A stretch of DNA of 30,701 bases, from positions 1-30,701 of the forward strand of contig JAEZIO010000007.1 in the NCBI GenBank assembly GCA_023436615.1, in the 5' to 3' direction. Of the stretch, positions 7,734 through 14,982 are shown one piece after another. A program made the translations under genes and the position numbers. The notes below the pieces were generated by a model. The model was not told the origin of the DNA and searched no databases. It saw only the letters and a list, made by a program, of their open reading frames with translations. Source of the DNA: Pseudomonadota bacterium (lineage in GTDB: Bacteria; Pseudomonadota; Alphaproteobacteria; Sphingomonadales; Sphingomonadaceae). Each line of letters begins with the position of its first letter. The stretch's first letter is position 1.

Positions 7734-9656
7734 TTACTGCCGTCCCGCAAGAAGCGCGTCGACGACGCCTGGATCGGCAAGCGTCGAGGTGTCGCCGAAC
7801 CCGCTGTCGGCGCCCTCCGCGATCTTGCGCAGGATGCGCCGCATGATCTTGCCCGAGCGAGTCTTGGGCAGCGCGGGCGTGAAGTGGATCTTCTCGGGCG
7901 CGGCGAGCGCGCCGATCTCCTTGCGGACTTCCTGGTTCAGCTCCTGGCGAAGGGCGTCTCCGCCGTCCTCGCCGGCGTTCAAGGTCACGAAGGCGTAGAT
8001 CGCCTGCCCCTTGATATCGTGGGGATAGGCGACCACGGCCGCTTCCGCGACCTTGGCGTGCGCAACCAGCGCGCTCTCGACCTCGGCCGTGCCGATCCGG
8101 TGGCCGGAGACGTTGATCACGTCGTCGACCCGCCCGGTGATCCAGTAATAGCCGTCGGCGTCACGGCGGCATCCGTCGCCGGTGAAATAAAGCCCGCGGT
8201 AGGTCGAGAAATAGGTCTGGAAGAAGCGCTCATGATCGCCCCACACGGTGCGCATCTGCCCCGGCCATGAGGACGCGAGGCAGAGGTTGCCACTTGCGAC
8301 GGGGCCCAGGACCTTGTGCTCGGCGTCCAGCAGCAGCGGCTTGATCCCGGGCAGCGGCCGCGTGGCCGACCCAGGCTTCATCGGAGTGGCGCCGGGAAAC
8401 GGCGAGATCATGATCCCGCCGGTTTCCGTCTGCCACCAGGTGTCGACCACCGGGCAGCGGCCGTCGCCCACGACGCGCCAATACCACTCCCACGCCTCGG
8501 GGTTGATCGGCTCACCGACCGTCCCGAGCAGGCGCAGCGATTTCCGGCCGTGCGCCTTTACGGGCTCCTCGCCCTCACGCATCAGCGCCCGGATCGCCGT
8601 CGGCGCGGTGTAGAAGATCGTCACTCCGAGGCGGTCCACGGTCTCCCAGAAGCGGCCGAAATCGGGATAGTTGGGAACGCCGTCGAACATGACGCTCGTC
8701 GCGCCCATCGCGAGCGGGCCGTAGACAACGTAGGTGTGACCCGTGATCCAGCCCACGTCGGCCGTGCACCAGTAGATGTCCTCGCGGCGATAATCGAAAA
8801 CCCACTCGAACGTCGCCGCTGCCCACACCGCGTAGCCGCCGGTGGTGTGCACGACTCCCTTGGGCTTTCCCGTCGATCCCGAGGTGTACAGGATGAAGAG
8901 CGGGTCCTCGGCGTTCATCACCTGCGGCTCGCAGCTCGTGGAAAGCTGGTCGCGGACTTCCGAATAAAGGATGTCGCGCCCGGGCTTCATCGGCACGTCG
9001 CCGCCAGTGCGGGTGACGACGATGACGGTCGGCACGTCGCGGTGCGACAGGGCTTCGTCCACGTTGCGCTTGAGCGGGATGGGCTTGCCGCCGCGTACGC
9101 CTTCGTCCGCGGTGATGACGCAGCAGGCGTCGCAGTCGGCGATTCGGCCCGCCAGGCTTTCGGGCGAGAAGCCCGCGAACACCACCGAGTGGATCGCGCC
9201 GATGCGTGCACAGGCGAGCATCGCCGCCGCCGCCTCGGGGATCATCGGCATGTAGATCATCACGCGATCGCCGCGCCCGATGCGGCGCGACTTGAGCAGG
9301 TTGGCGAGGCGGCACGTCTCTTCGTACAGCTCGCGGTACGTGATTTCCCGGCCTTCGCCGGGCTCGTCCGCTTCGAAGATCAGGGCGGTGCGGTCGGCAT
9401 CCTTTTCGAGATGCCTGTCGAGGCAGTTGACCGACAGGTTGAGCTGCCCGTCGCCGTACCAGCGGATGCGGAAGCGATCCTCGTCGAACGACCAGTCCCC
9501 CGCTTCGGTGGGGAACTTGCTCCAGGTGAGGCGCTTCGCCTGCTCGAGCCAAAAGCCGTCGGGATCGCGTTCGGCGCGGTCGCGCATTGCGTTGACCTCG
9601 TCCGGCCCGATCCTGGCGTTGAAACCCTCCGGAACCGGGTGGACGAGTTCAGACAT
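7734..9656 (-). CDS. acs: Acetyl-CoA synthetase
   Basis: A 640-aa AMP-forming acyl-CoA synthetase of the usual Acs length. It converts acetate, ATP and CoA to acetyl-CoA in the cytoplasm. Visible motifs are the P-loop YTSGSTGKPKG, DVGWITGHTYVVYGPL, the acetate-pocket VDTWWQTETGG, YFTGDG, and PKTRSGKIMRR with the catalytic lysine near residue 603, the site that acetyltransferases modify in this family. The start at 9656 lies inside the end of the CitE-like gene (8-nt overlap), so translation is probably coupled. The downstream partner is an MFS carrier. Confidence 0.97.
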   Translation of the reverse strand: MSELVHPVPEGFNARIGPDEVNAMRDRAERDPDGFWLEQAKRLTWSKFPTEAGDWSFDEDRFRIRWYGDGQLNLSVNCLDRHLEKDADRTALIFEADEPGEGREITYRELYEETCRLANLLKSRRIGRGDRVMIYMPMIPEAAAAMLACARIGAIHSVVFAGFSPESLAGRIADCDACCVITADEGVRGGKPIPLKRNVDEALSHRDVPTVIVVTRTGGDVPMKPGRDILYSEVRDQLSTSCEPQVMNAEDPLFILYTSGSTGKPKGVVHTTGGYAVWAAATFEWVFDYRREDIYWCTADVGWITGHTYVVYGPLAMGATSVMFDGVPNYPDFGRFWETVDRLGVTIFYTAPTAIRALMREGEEPVKAHGRKSLRLLGTVGEPINPEAWEWYWRVVGDGRCPVVDTWWQTETGGIMISPFPGATPMKPGSATRPLPGIKPLLLDAEHKVLGPVASGNLCLASSWPGQMRTVWGDHERFFQTYFSTYRGLYFTGDGCRRDADGYYWITGRVDDVINVSGHRIGTAEVESALVAHAKVAEAAVVAYPHDIKGQAIYAFVTLNAGEDGGDALRQELNQEVRKEIGALAAPEKIHFTPALPKTRSGKIMRRILRKIAEGADSGFGDTSTLADPGVVDALLAGRQ

Positions 9657-10500
9657 CGTTGGCGACTCCCTGCGCGCGGCGAAGAACGCGCTGCGCCTGC
9701 TCGAGATGTGGGCGGTCAGCCATACGGCCGTCGACCGACACGGTACCGGAATCGGGTGCCGCTTCGAAGGCAGCGACCACGGCCCTGGCGTGAGCAAGCT
9801 CGTCGCGCGAGGGGCTGAAGGCGGCGTTGATCACTGCCACCTGCGCGGGATGGATGGCGAGCTTGCCCGTGAAGCCCTCGCGTCGCGCCGCCTCGGCTTC
9901 GCGCTTCAGACCGGGCTCGTCGCGGAAATCGGCAAAGACTCCATCGACCGGCTGGACTCCGGCGGCTACCGCCCCCGCGAGGCACAGCGAGCGCGCCATG
10001 CGATAGGTGAAGGAAAGCTCGCCGGACTCGTCATATTTGGAAGACGCCCCGAGCGCGGCCGACAGATCCTCGGCGCCCCAGCTCATCGCGACGAGAGGGG
10101 AACGCGGGTCGCGGTACGAAAGCAGGTTGAACAGGCTGGCGGCGGTTTCCGTGACGATCGCGTGGACCGGGATGCTTCCCGTGCGGTGCATGAGCTCGAT
10201 GACGTCGGCGCCGCTTTCTGCCTTTGGCAGCACGATCCCCGCGATGTCGCCGTTGCCGATCACCTCGATATCGTCGGCGTAAGATTCGGAACCGATCGGG
10301 TTGATTCGCACCCACCAGTCGGGTCCGCCGCTGCGCTTCCCCAGCGCCTTGAGGATCTCGCGGGCGGCCGATTTGCGCTCTGGAACGACGCTGTCCTCGA
10401 GGTCGAAGATGATCGCGTCCGCGTCGCTGTCGATCGCCTTGGCGACCTTCTTTTCGCTGTCCGCCGGGGCGAACAGCCAGCTCCGCGGCTCGGTCCTCAT
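9649..10500 (-). CDS. HpcH/HpaI-family CoA-ester lyase (CitE-like)
   Basis: A 283-aa cytoplasmic TIM-barrel protein of the citrate lyase beta / malyl-CoA lyase family. Motifs: SWLFAPADSEKKVAKA near the N-terminus, IIFDLEDSV (metal-binding Asp/Glu), VRINPIGS, GIVLPKAES, VTETAASLFNL and the SWGAEDLSAALGA block, then KLAIHPAQV. Such enzymes cleave or hydrolyse (3S)-malyl-CoA, citramalyl-CoA or similar esters. It overlaps the MaoC-type hydratase gene upstream (ATGA) and acs downstream (8 nt). That pairing suggests a short acyl-CoA route, such as mesaconyl/malyl-CoA or citramalyl-CoA turnover. The exact substrate is not visible. Confidence 0.85.
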   Translation of the reverse strand: MRTEPRSWLFAPADSEKKVAKAIDSDADAIIFDLEDSVVPERKSAAREILKALGKRSGGPDWWVRINPIGSESYADDIEVIGNGDIAGIVLPKAESGADVIELMHRTGSIPVHAIVTETAASLFNLLSYRDPRSPLVAMSWGAEDLSAALGASSKYDESGELSFTYRMARSLCLAGAVAAGVQPVDGVFADFRDEPGLKREAEAARREGFTGKLAIHPAQVAVINAAFSPSRDELAHARAVVAAFEAAPDSGTVSVDGRMADRPHLEQAQRVLRRAQGVANDV

Positions 10501-10949
10501 TGCGGCGTCTTGAGCAGAAGCGCGGTGCGCGTGCACTCGCAGACGATCTCGCCGCGCTGGTTGAAGCTCCGGTGTGCCCAGGTGACGATTCCCGCGTTGG
10601 GGCGCGATTTGCTTTCGCGCACCGCGATGCACTCGGTCTCACTTCGCAGCGTGTCGCCCACGAACACAGGGTTGGGGAATTTCAGCGCGTCATAACCGAG
10701 GTTCGCAACCAGCGTCCCGAGGGTCGTGTCGGAGACGCTGACGCCGATCATCAGCCCGAACGTAAAGACGGAATTCACGAGCGGCATGCCGAACTCGGAC
10801 TGCGACGCGAGGTCATGGTCGAGGTGCATCGGCTGCGGGTTGTGCGTGAGGGTCGAGATCAGGACATTGTCGGTCTCGGTCACCGTCCGCCTAATCTCGT
10901 GGCTGACCTTGTCGCCAACCTTCCACTCGTCGAAATACCGGCCCGCCAT
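10497..10949 (-). CDS. MaoC-family (hotdog) acyl-CoA dehydratase
   Basis: A 150-aa hotdog-fold protein. It has the hydratase-2 type segment NVLISTLTHNPQPMHLDHDLA, followed by FGMPLVNSVFTFGLMIG and VFVGDTLRSETECI, typical of MaoC-domain hydratases close to mesaconyl-CoA hydratase. The expected reaction is reversible hydration of an enoyl-CoA. The start at 10949 begins MAGRYFDEWKVGD, the normal N-terminus of the family, although its Shine-Dalgarno (GGAG only 3 nt away) is poorly spaced. It overlaps the CitE-like lyase gene by ATGA, supporting a shared pathway. Confidence 0.85.
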   Translation of the reverse strand: MAGRYFDEWKVGDKVSHEIRRTVTETDNVLISTLTHNPQPMHLDHDLASQSEFGMPLVNSVFTFGLMIGVSVSDTTLGTLVANLGYDALKFPNPVFVGDTLRSETECIAVRESKSRPNAGIVTWAHRSFNQRGEIVCECTRTALLLKTPQ

Positions 10950-10997
10950 CGGCTCCGGTCTAGAACAAGTAAGGCGCCGAAGGGAAGGCGACCGCAA

Positions 10998-11330
10998 TCA
11001 TCGGTCGCGCGTGAGCCGATCCTTGAGGTCGCACATGCCGATCCGCTCGACCGCGGCTTCAGGGTCGAGCGCGCGGATGACATTGGCGATATGGCCGACC
11101 ATCTGGCCGACGATGTCGACCGACTGCAGCGCGACGGAATGGCGCATTACGACCCCCATGTCGGCGGCCAGTTCGTCGCCCATCTGCTCGAGCATCGCGC
11201 GGGCGTGGTCGAGCTCGCCGGCAAGGCGTCGCTGCAACTCGTCGTTCGTCGGCTGAAGCGGCGGCGGTGGCGGCTCGCCACGCGCGATCGCGCTTTCCTC
11301 GTCCGGCCGGAACGCAGCCTGGATAGACAT
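10998..11330 (-). CDS. Hypothetical helical protein
   Basis: About 110 aa from ATG 11330; a longer frame to 11420 overlaps the upstream gene and is less likely. The N-terminal third holds a run of five prolines, and the rest is predicted alpha-helical (ELQRRLAGELDHARAMLEQ, then VDIVGQMVGHIANVIRA). No signal peptide or membrane segment is seen and I do not recognise a family. It lies 48 nt before maoC and about 50 nt after the beta-hydroxylase gene, same direction, so it is probably in the same transcript. Confidence 0.6.
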   Translation of the reverse strand: MSIQAAFRPDEESAIARGEPPPPPLQPTNDELQRRLAGELDHARAMLEQMGDELAADMGVVMRHSVALQSVDIVGQMVGHIANVIRALDPEAAVERIGMCDLKDRLTRDR

Positions 11331-11382
11331 CTGGTCCACCCGGCGGGGATAGAAGGTCAGCGTAAAGAAGAGGTTGCCGTCC

Positions 11383-12357
11383 TCAATCCTGCGGTATCCC
11401 CCGGAATCGATCGATCGCATCGAAGATCCCTGAGATCGTCTCGCGCTCTTCTTCGGCGAGTTCCGGCCGCCAAATATCGAACAACAGGATGATGCGCAGC
11501 TCGCCGGTGGGGTTCTTCGCCTCGTGCTCGATGCTGTCGTCGAAGATCAGGAGCTTGCCCTGTTCCCACTCGCGAGTCTCGTTGCCGACGCGCAGCCAGC
11601 AGCCATCAGGAACGATCAGCGGAAGGTGGCAGATCAGCCGGCAGTTGAGCATGCCCGTGTGCGGGGGGATGTGGGCGCCGCCTTCGAGACGAGAGAAGAG
11701 AACGGCCGGCGTGCGCGATCCGATATGGCTCAGCGGCACGCGCTCCAGCGCTGCCATCGTCTTCGGGAACAACGTCGCGTTGTCCTGGAGGACCTGTCCA
11801 TCTTTCCACAGGTAAAGCGCGGTCCAGCTGCGGTTATCATTGAGCCCGTGGAAGTCCCGATACGGCCGATCAGGGTCGTTCTGCACGTAAGGACGAAAAT
11901 CGGCGCCTGAATCGAGCACCGCCAAAAGCTCTTCACGAATGACCGGCGTTGCGGCTTCGAGCTCTTCGACCCAGTCGAATTCCTCGCGCTCGAAGAACTG
12001 TCGCTGCGCTAGATAGGGATAATAAAACGCCGAGGGCTGCTGCACGAACACCTGCCGCTGCCCTTTCAGCAGGTCGAGCGAATGGCTCAATCGGATCTGC
12101 GCCGAAGCGTCGGCGGGCTTGGCCCGAGCGACGGCGCGTTCGATGGCCCCCTGGAATTCCTGCGCCTGCTTCTGGACGAACGCCTGCGCCTCGCGAAGCC
12201 GGTCTCTCAGCGCTGGCTCCATCAGACCCGCCGCCTGAGCCGATCTGAGCGCGCTCTGGTAGAAGGAGGTCGCGGCTTTTGCATCGCCGGAGCGGGCATA
12301 GTCATCCGCGCGCGCGAGCAGCGCCGGGATCCCGCTATCGGCTGCGCCGGCCTTCAC
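11383..12357 (-). CDS. Aspartyl/asparaginyl beta-hydroxylase family protein
   Basis: A 324-aa protein. The N-terminal ~80 residues look like a TPR-like helical region (ALLARADDYARSGDAKAATSFYQSALRSA). The C-terminal ~200 residues form an Asp/Asn beta-hydroxylase domain (PF05118), with HIPPHTGMLNCRL (H229, H233, N238) and FDDSIEHEAKNPTGELRIILLFDIW (H278, Arg288). Family members are Fe(II)/2-oxoglutarate oxygenases that hydroxylate Asp or Asn side chains; bacterial forms may act on proteins or lipids. The GTG start at 12357 overlaps the hxlR stop as GTGA, so it is translationally coupled to that regulator. The substrate is unknown. Confidence 0.85.
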   Translation of the reverse strand: MKAGAADSGIPALLARADDYARSGDAKAATSFYQSALRSAQAAGLMEPALRDRLREAQAFVQKQAQEFQGAIERAVARAKPADASAQIRLSHSLDLLKGQRQVFVQQPSAFYYPYLAQRQFFEREEFDWVEELEAATPVIREELLAVLDSGADFRPYVQNDPDRPYRDFHGLNDNRSWTALYLWKDGQVLQDNATLFPKTMAALERVPLSHIGSRTPAVLFSRLEGGAHIPPHTGMLNCRLICHLPLIVPDGCWLRVGNETREWEQGKLLIFDDSIEHEAKNPTGELRIILLFDIWRPELAEEERETISGIFDAIDRFRGIPQD

Positions 12358-12731
12358 GCAGCCTCGCTCTCGGCATGGGCATGGTCGTAGCGGGCCTGTG
12401 CCTGGTGGATCGCGCCGACATTATCCATCGACCATTGCACCAGCCCGCAAATCGGCTTCTGCAGAGATTTGCCGAGCTCGGTCAGTTCATAGTCGACGCG
12501 AGGCGGAATCGACGGGGTGACGGTGCGGTTCACCAGCCCGTCGCGCTCGAGGTTGCGCAGCGTCAGCGTCAGCATGCGCTGAGATACGCTCGGGATCTCG
12601 CGCCGAAGCTCGTTGAATCGCTTCGATCCGTTGCCGAGCGTCTGCACGACGAGCACGCTCCACTTATCGCCGATCCGCTGAAGCAGGCCGCTGATCGTCT
12701 GGCAGACGGGGCTGTGCAGGTTCTTCGCCAT
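12354..12731 (-). CDS. HxlR-family winged-helix regulator
   Basis: A 125-aa DNA-binding protein. HxlR-type features: an N-terminal Cys (C10, SPVCQTISGLLQRIGDKW), then VLVVQTLGNGSKRFNELRREIPSVSQRMLTLTLRNLERDGLV, which is the winged helix, and PPRVDYELTELGKSL, the wing. In Bacillus YodB and HypR the equivalent N-terminal Cys senses quinones, diamide or aldehydes. The gene is divergent from an azoreductase, exactly the arrangement of a YodB-like regulator and its target, so repression relieved by electrophiles is a reasonable inference. ATG 12731 was preferred over an upstream start at 12782, which would read through the operator region. Confidence 0.9.
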   Translation of the reverse strand: MAKNLHSPVCQTISGLLQRIGDKWSVLVVQTLGNGSKRFNELRREIPSVSQRMLTLTLRNLERDGLVNRTVTPSIPPRVDYELTELGKSLQKPICGLVQWSMDNVGAIHQAQARYDHAHAESEAA

Positions 12732-12749
12732 GGGTTGCGGTTCCCTTCG

Positions 12750-12764
12750 TGTGACCGTGTCACA
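12750..12764. promoter_or_regulatory. Inverted repeat TGTGAC-N3-GTCACA, candidate operator
   Basis: A perfect 6-3-6 inverted repeat centred about 26 nt upstream of the hxlR ATG, in the 131-bp hxlR/azoR divergent region. Its position suits autoregulation of hxlR. The half-site resembles a CRP/FNR-type site as much as an HxlR site, so the binding protein is uncertain. Confidence 0.4.
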
Positions 12765-12781
12765 AAATTGTTCGTCCGCCA

Positions 12782-12799
12782 CAAGAAAGTGCCTTCTTG
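12782..12799. promoter_or_regulatory. Inverted repeat CAAGAA-N6-TTCTTG, candidate operator
   Basis: A perfect 6-6-6 inverted repeat in the middle of the hxlR/azoR divergent region, positioned to affect both promoters. No terminator-like U-tract follows. It is a candidate regulator site by symmetry and position only. Confidence 0.35.
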
Positions 12800-12833
12800 C
12801 GAGCGAGTGGATGGTGGTTATTTGGCGTCCCTC

Positions 12834-12850
12834 GGTAACAAATCAATACC
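12834..12850. promoter_or_regulatory. Inverted repeat GGTA-N9-TACC next to azoR, candidate HxlR operator
   Basis: GGTA (12834-12837) and TACC (12847-12850) lie directly before the azoR ribosome site AAGGAGG (12851-12857). The spaced TA-rich dyad is similar in form to the TACT-N7-AGTA operators of YodB in Bacillus. Binding here would block azoR. Inferred from form and position. Confidence 0.4.
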
Positions 12851-12862
12851 AAGGAGGCAATA

Positions 12863-13414
12863 GTGACCATCCTGCATATCGACAGCAGCATCACAGGCGA
12901 CGCGAGCGTCAGTCGGCAGCTTTCCCGCTCCGTCGTGGAGCGCCTCAAGGCCGAACGGCCCGGAGCGCGCGTTGTGCGCCGCGATCTGGCCGCCGAACCC
13001 CTGCCGCACTTCACGCTCGACGCATTCGCGGACAGCTCGGTCGTGGACGAGTTCCTCGATGCCGATGCGGTCGTGATAGGGGCGCCGATGTACAATTTCA
13101 CGCTGTCGACCCAGCTCAAGGCCTGGATCGACCGCATCGCGATCGCCGGAAAGACGTTCCGCTATACGGAGACGGGACCGGAAGGGCTCGCCGGCGGCCG
13201 CCGGGTGATCATCGCAATGGCGCGCGGTGGAATCTACGATGCAGGCACCCCTGCGGCGGCGCTCGAGCATCTCGAAAGCTATCTTCGCGGAATCTTCGGC
13301 TTCATGGGCATCGAACCCGAATTCGTCTCGGCGGACGGCCTCAACATCAGCCCCGAGCAGAAGGAGCAGTCGGTCCGCGCCGCGCTCGGCGAAACGATGC
13401 TTCTGGCAGCCTGA
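12863..13414 (+). CDS. azoR: FMN-dependent NADH:quinone/azo reductase
   Basis: A 183-aa flavodoxin-fold protein, slightly shorter than the usual ~200 aa. Motifs: HIDSSITGDASVSRQLS (FMN phosphate loop), VIGAPMYNFTLSTQLKAWIDRIAIAGKTFRYTE (flavin-binding core) and IFGFMGIEP. AzoR enzymes reduce quinones and azo compounds by two-electron transfer from NAD(P)H, limiting redox cycling. The GTG start at 12863 has a strong AAGGAGG five bases upstream. It is divergent from an HxlR regulator and probably controlled by it. Confidence 0.93.
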   Translation: MTILHIDSSITGDASVSRQLSRSVVERLKAERPGARVVRRDLAAEPLPHFTLDAFADSSVVDEFLDADAVVIGAPMYNFTLSTQLKAWIDRIAIAGKTFRYTETGPEGLAGGRRVIIAMARGGIYDAGTPAAALEHLESYLRGIFGFMGIEPEFVSADGLNISPEQKEQSVRAALGETMLLAA

Positions 13415-13425
13415 CCGTGGAGAGA

Positions 13426-13458
13426 CTCCTCCGCCCTGGCGTTGTTAGCGCGGAGGAG
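13426..13458 (+). promoter_or_regulatory. Hairpin sequestering the DUF6582 ribosome binding site
   Basis: CTCCTCCGC (13426-13434) is the exact complement of GCGGAGGAG (13450-13458), giving a 9-bp stem with a 15-nt loop. The 3' arm contains the GGAGG Shine-Dalgarno of the next gene, and the 5' arm acts as an anti-Shine-Dalgarno. No U-tract follows, so it is not an ordinary terminator of azoR. Confidence 0.5.
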
Positions 13459-13465
13459 ATTGCCC

Positions 13466-13708
13466 ATGGCCGAGCTCAACGAAAAACAGCGCGATCGCCT
13501 GGACGACGATCGATACGCATTCCCCAAGGAGCGCAAGGAACCGCTCAACGACGCGAAGCACGTCCGCAACGCGGTCGCCCGCTTCAACCAGGTCGAGGGC
13601 GTCAGCGATTCAGAACGCGACGAAGCCTGGAAGCGGATTCAGAAGGCCGCCAAGAAATATGACGTCGAACTCAGCGAGAAGAGCTGGCGCGAGCTGATGA
13701 AGAATTAG
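13466..13708 (+). CDS. DUF6582 small conserved protein
   Basis: An 80-aa charged protein starting MAELNEKQRDRLDDDRYAF. The segment FPKERKEPLNDAKHVRNAVARFNQVEGVSD, followed by WKRIQKAAKKYDVELSE, is typical of the DUF6582 family seen in many alphaproteobacteria and also at the C-terminus of some phage proteins. No enzymatic motif, signal peptide or membrane helix is visible. The ATG at 13466 has GGAGG at 13452-13456, which lies within a predicted stem. Its 3' end overlaps the convergent bkd E2 gene by 4 nt. Confidence 0.82.
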   Translation: MAELNEKQRDRLDDDRYAFPKERKEPLNDAKHVRNAVARFNQVEGVSDSERDEAWKRIQKAAKKYDVELSEKSWRELMKN

Positions 13709-14982
13709 CTCAGCAACCTCAGCGGGTTCTCGATCAGCGGCTTCATGTCGGCGAGAAAGTTCGCCGCATCCCAGCCGTCGACGACGCGGTGATCGCACGA
13801 CAGCGACAGGTTCATGCGCTTGCGGACCCCGATGTCGCCGTCGATGGGGACGAGTTTCTCCTCGATCTTGTTGACCGCGATGATCGCGACCTGCGGCGGG
13901 TTGATGACCGGCGTGGACGTAATCCCGCCCATCGGCCCGAGGCTCGAGATGGTGATCGTCGGGCCGGTCAGCTCCTCGCGCGTCGCCTTGTTGGTCCTGG
14001 CCGCATCCGACAGGCGCGCGATCTCAGAGGCAAGCTGCCACACGCTGAGCTTCTCGGCGCCGCGGATGACGGGCACCATGAGACCGTTGTCGGTCTGCGT
14101 CGCTATTCCCATGTCGACCGAGCCGCGGCGCGTGACGGTCATCGCCTCATCATCGAACGTCGCGTTGAGCATCGGATAGTCGGCGAGCGCCTTGGCCATG
14201 GCGGTGACGAGGAACGGCAGCAGCGTGAGCTTCGGATTGTCGCCGCGATCCCGAGTCATCATCCCGCGAGTCTCCTCGAGCGCGGTGACGTCGAATTCCT
14301 CGACCAAGGTGAAGTGCGGGATCCGGCGGTTTGCCTCCGCCATATTCTCGGCGATCTTGCGGCGCAGGCCGACCACCTTGATCACCTCGTCCTGACGCTT
14401 CGGCCCCGTTCCGCGAGCGGAAACGCTTCCACCCTGATGGACGATAAAGGAATCGAGGTCCGAGTGGCGGATGCGCGAGTCCCGCGCCTTCACCTGCGAA
14501 AGATCGATGCCTAGGTCGCGAGCGCGGGCCCGCACCGCCGGCGACGCGAGCACATGGGGCGAGCTCTTTGCGACTTCGGGCTCAGGTTTCGGTTCAGGCC
14601 CCGACTTCGCCTTCGCGGGTTTCTCTTCGACCGCGGTGACCGGGATTTCCTCTTCCTGCGCTTCGGTCGGCTGGACGGCGCCGTCACCCAGCGGACGCTC
14701 CTGCTTGCTCTCGGCGGCGGGGGCTTCTTCAGCCGCTTCCCCTGACGTCTCGATGACGACGAGCACCGAGCCGATCGGCACCTGGTCGCCGACGTCGCCG
14801 GCAAGCTCGACCACCTTGCCGGCCACCGGCGATTCCATCTCCACCGTCGCCTTGTCGGTCATCATGTCGGCGAGCTGCTGGTCTTCCTCGACCTGGTCGC
14901 CGACCTTGATGTGCCAGGCGACGATCTCGGCCTCGGCAATGCCTTCGCCAATGTCGGGTAGCTTGAACTCGTATCTAGCCAT
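13705..14982 (-). CDS. bkdB: Branched-chain 2-oxoacid dehydrogenase E2 (dihydrolipoyl acyltransferase)
   Basis: A 425-aa three-domain E2. The N-terminal lipoyl domain (about 3-79) has the lipoylated Lys44 in MMTDKATVEME. An acidic Pro/Ala linker leads to a peripheral-subunit-binding domain (about 144-180, VLASPAVRARARDLGIDLSQV). The C-terminal catalytic domain holds the DHRVVDGW active-site motif (His near 398). It transfers the branched acyl group from lipoate to CoA in valine, leucine and isoleucine breakdown. A single lipoyl domain and co-linear E1 genes favour a branched-chain complex over pyruvate. ATG 14982 overlaps the E1-beta stop as TGATG. Confidence 0.93.
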   Translation of the reverse strand: MARYEFKLPDIGEGIAEAEIVAWHIKVGDQVEEDQQLADMMTDKATVEMESPVAGKVVELAGDVGDQVPIGSVLVVIETSGEAAEEAPAAESKQERPLGDGAVQPTEAQEEEIPVTAVEEKPAKAKSGPEPKPEPEVAKSSPHVLASPAVRARARDLGIDLSQVKARDSRIRHSDLDSFIVHQGGSVSARGTGPKRQDEVIKVVGLRRKIAENMAEANRRIPHFTLVEEFDVTALEETRGMMTRDRGDNPKLTLLPFLVTAMAKALADYPMLNATFDDEAMTVTRRGSVDMGIATQTDNGLMVPVIRGAEKLSVWQLASEIARLSDAARTNKATREELTGPTITISSLGPMGGITSTPVINPPQVAIIAVNKIEEKLVPIDGDIGVRKRMNLSLSCDHRVVDGWDAANFLADMKPLIENPLRLLS

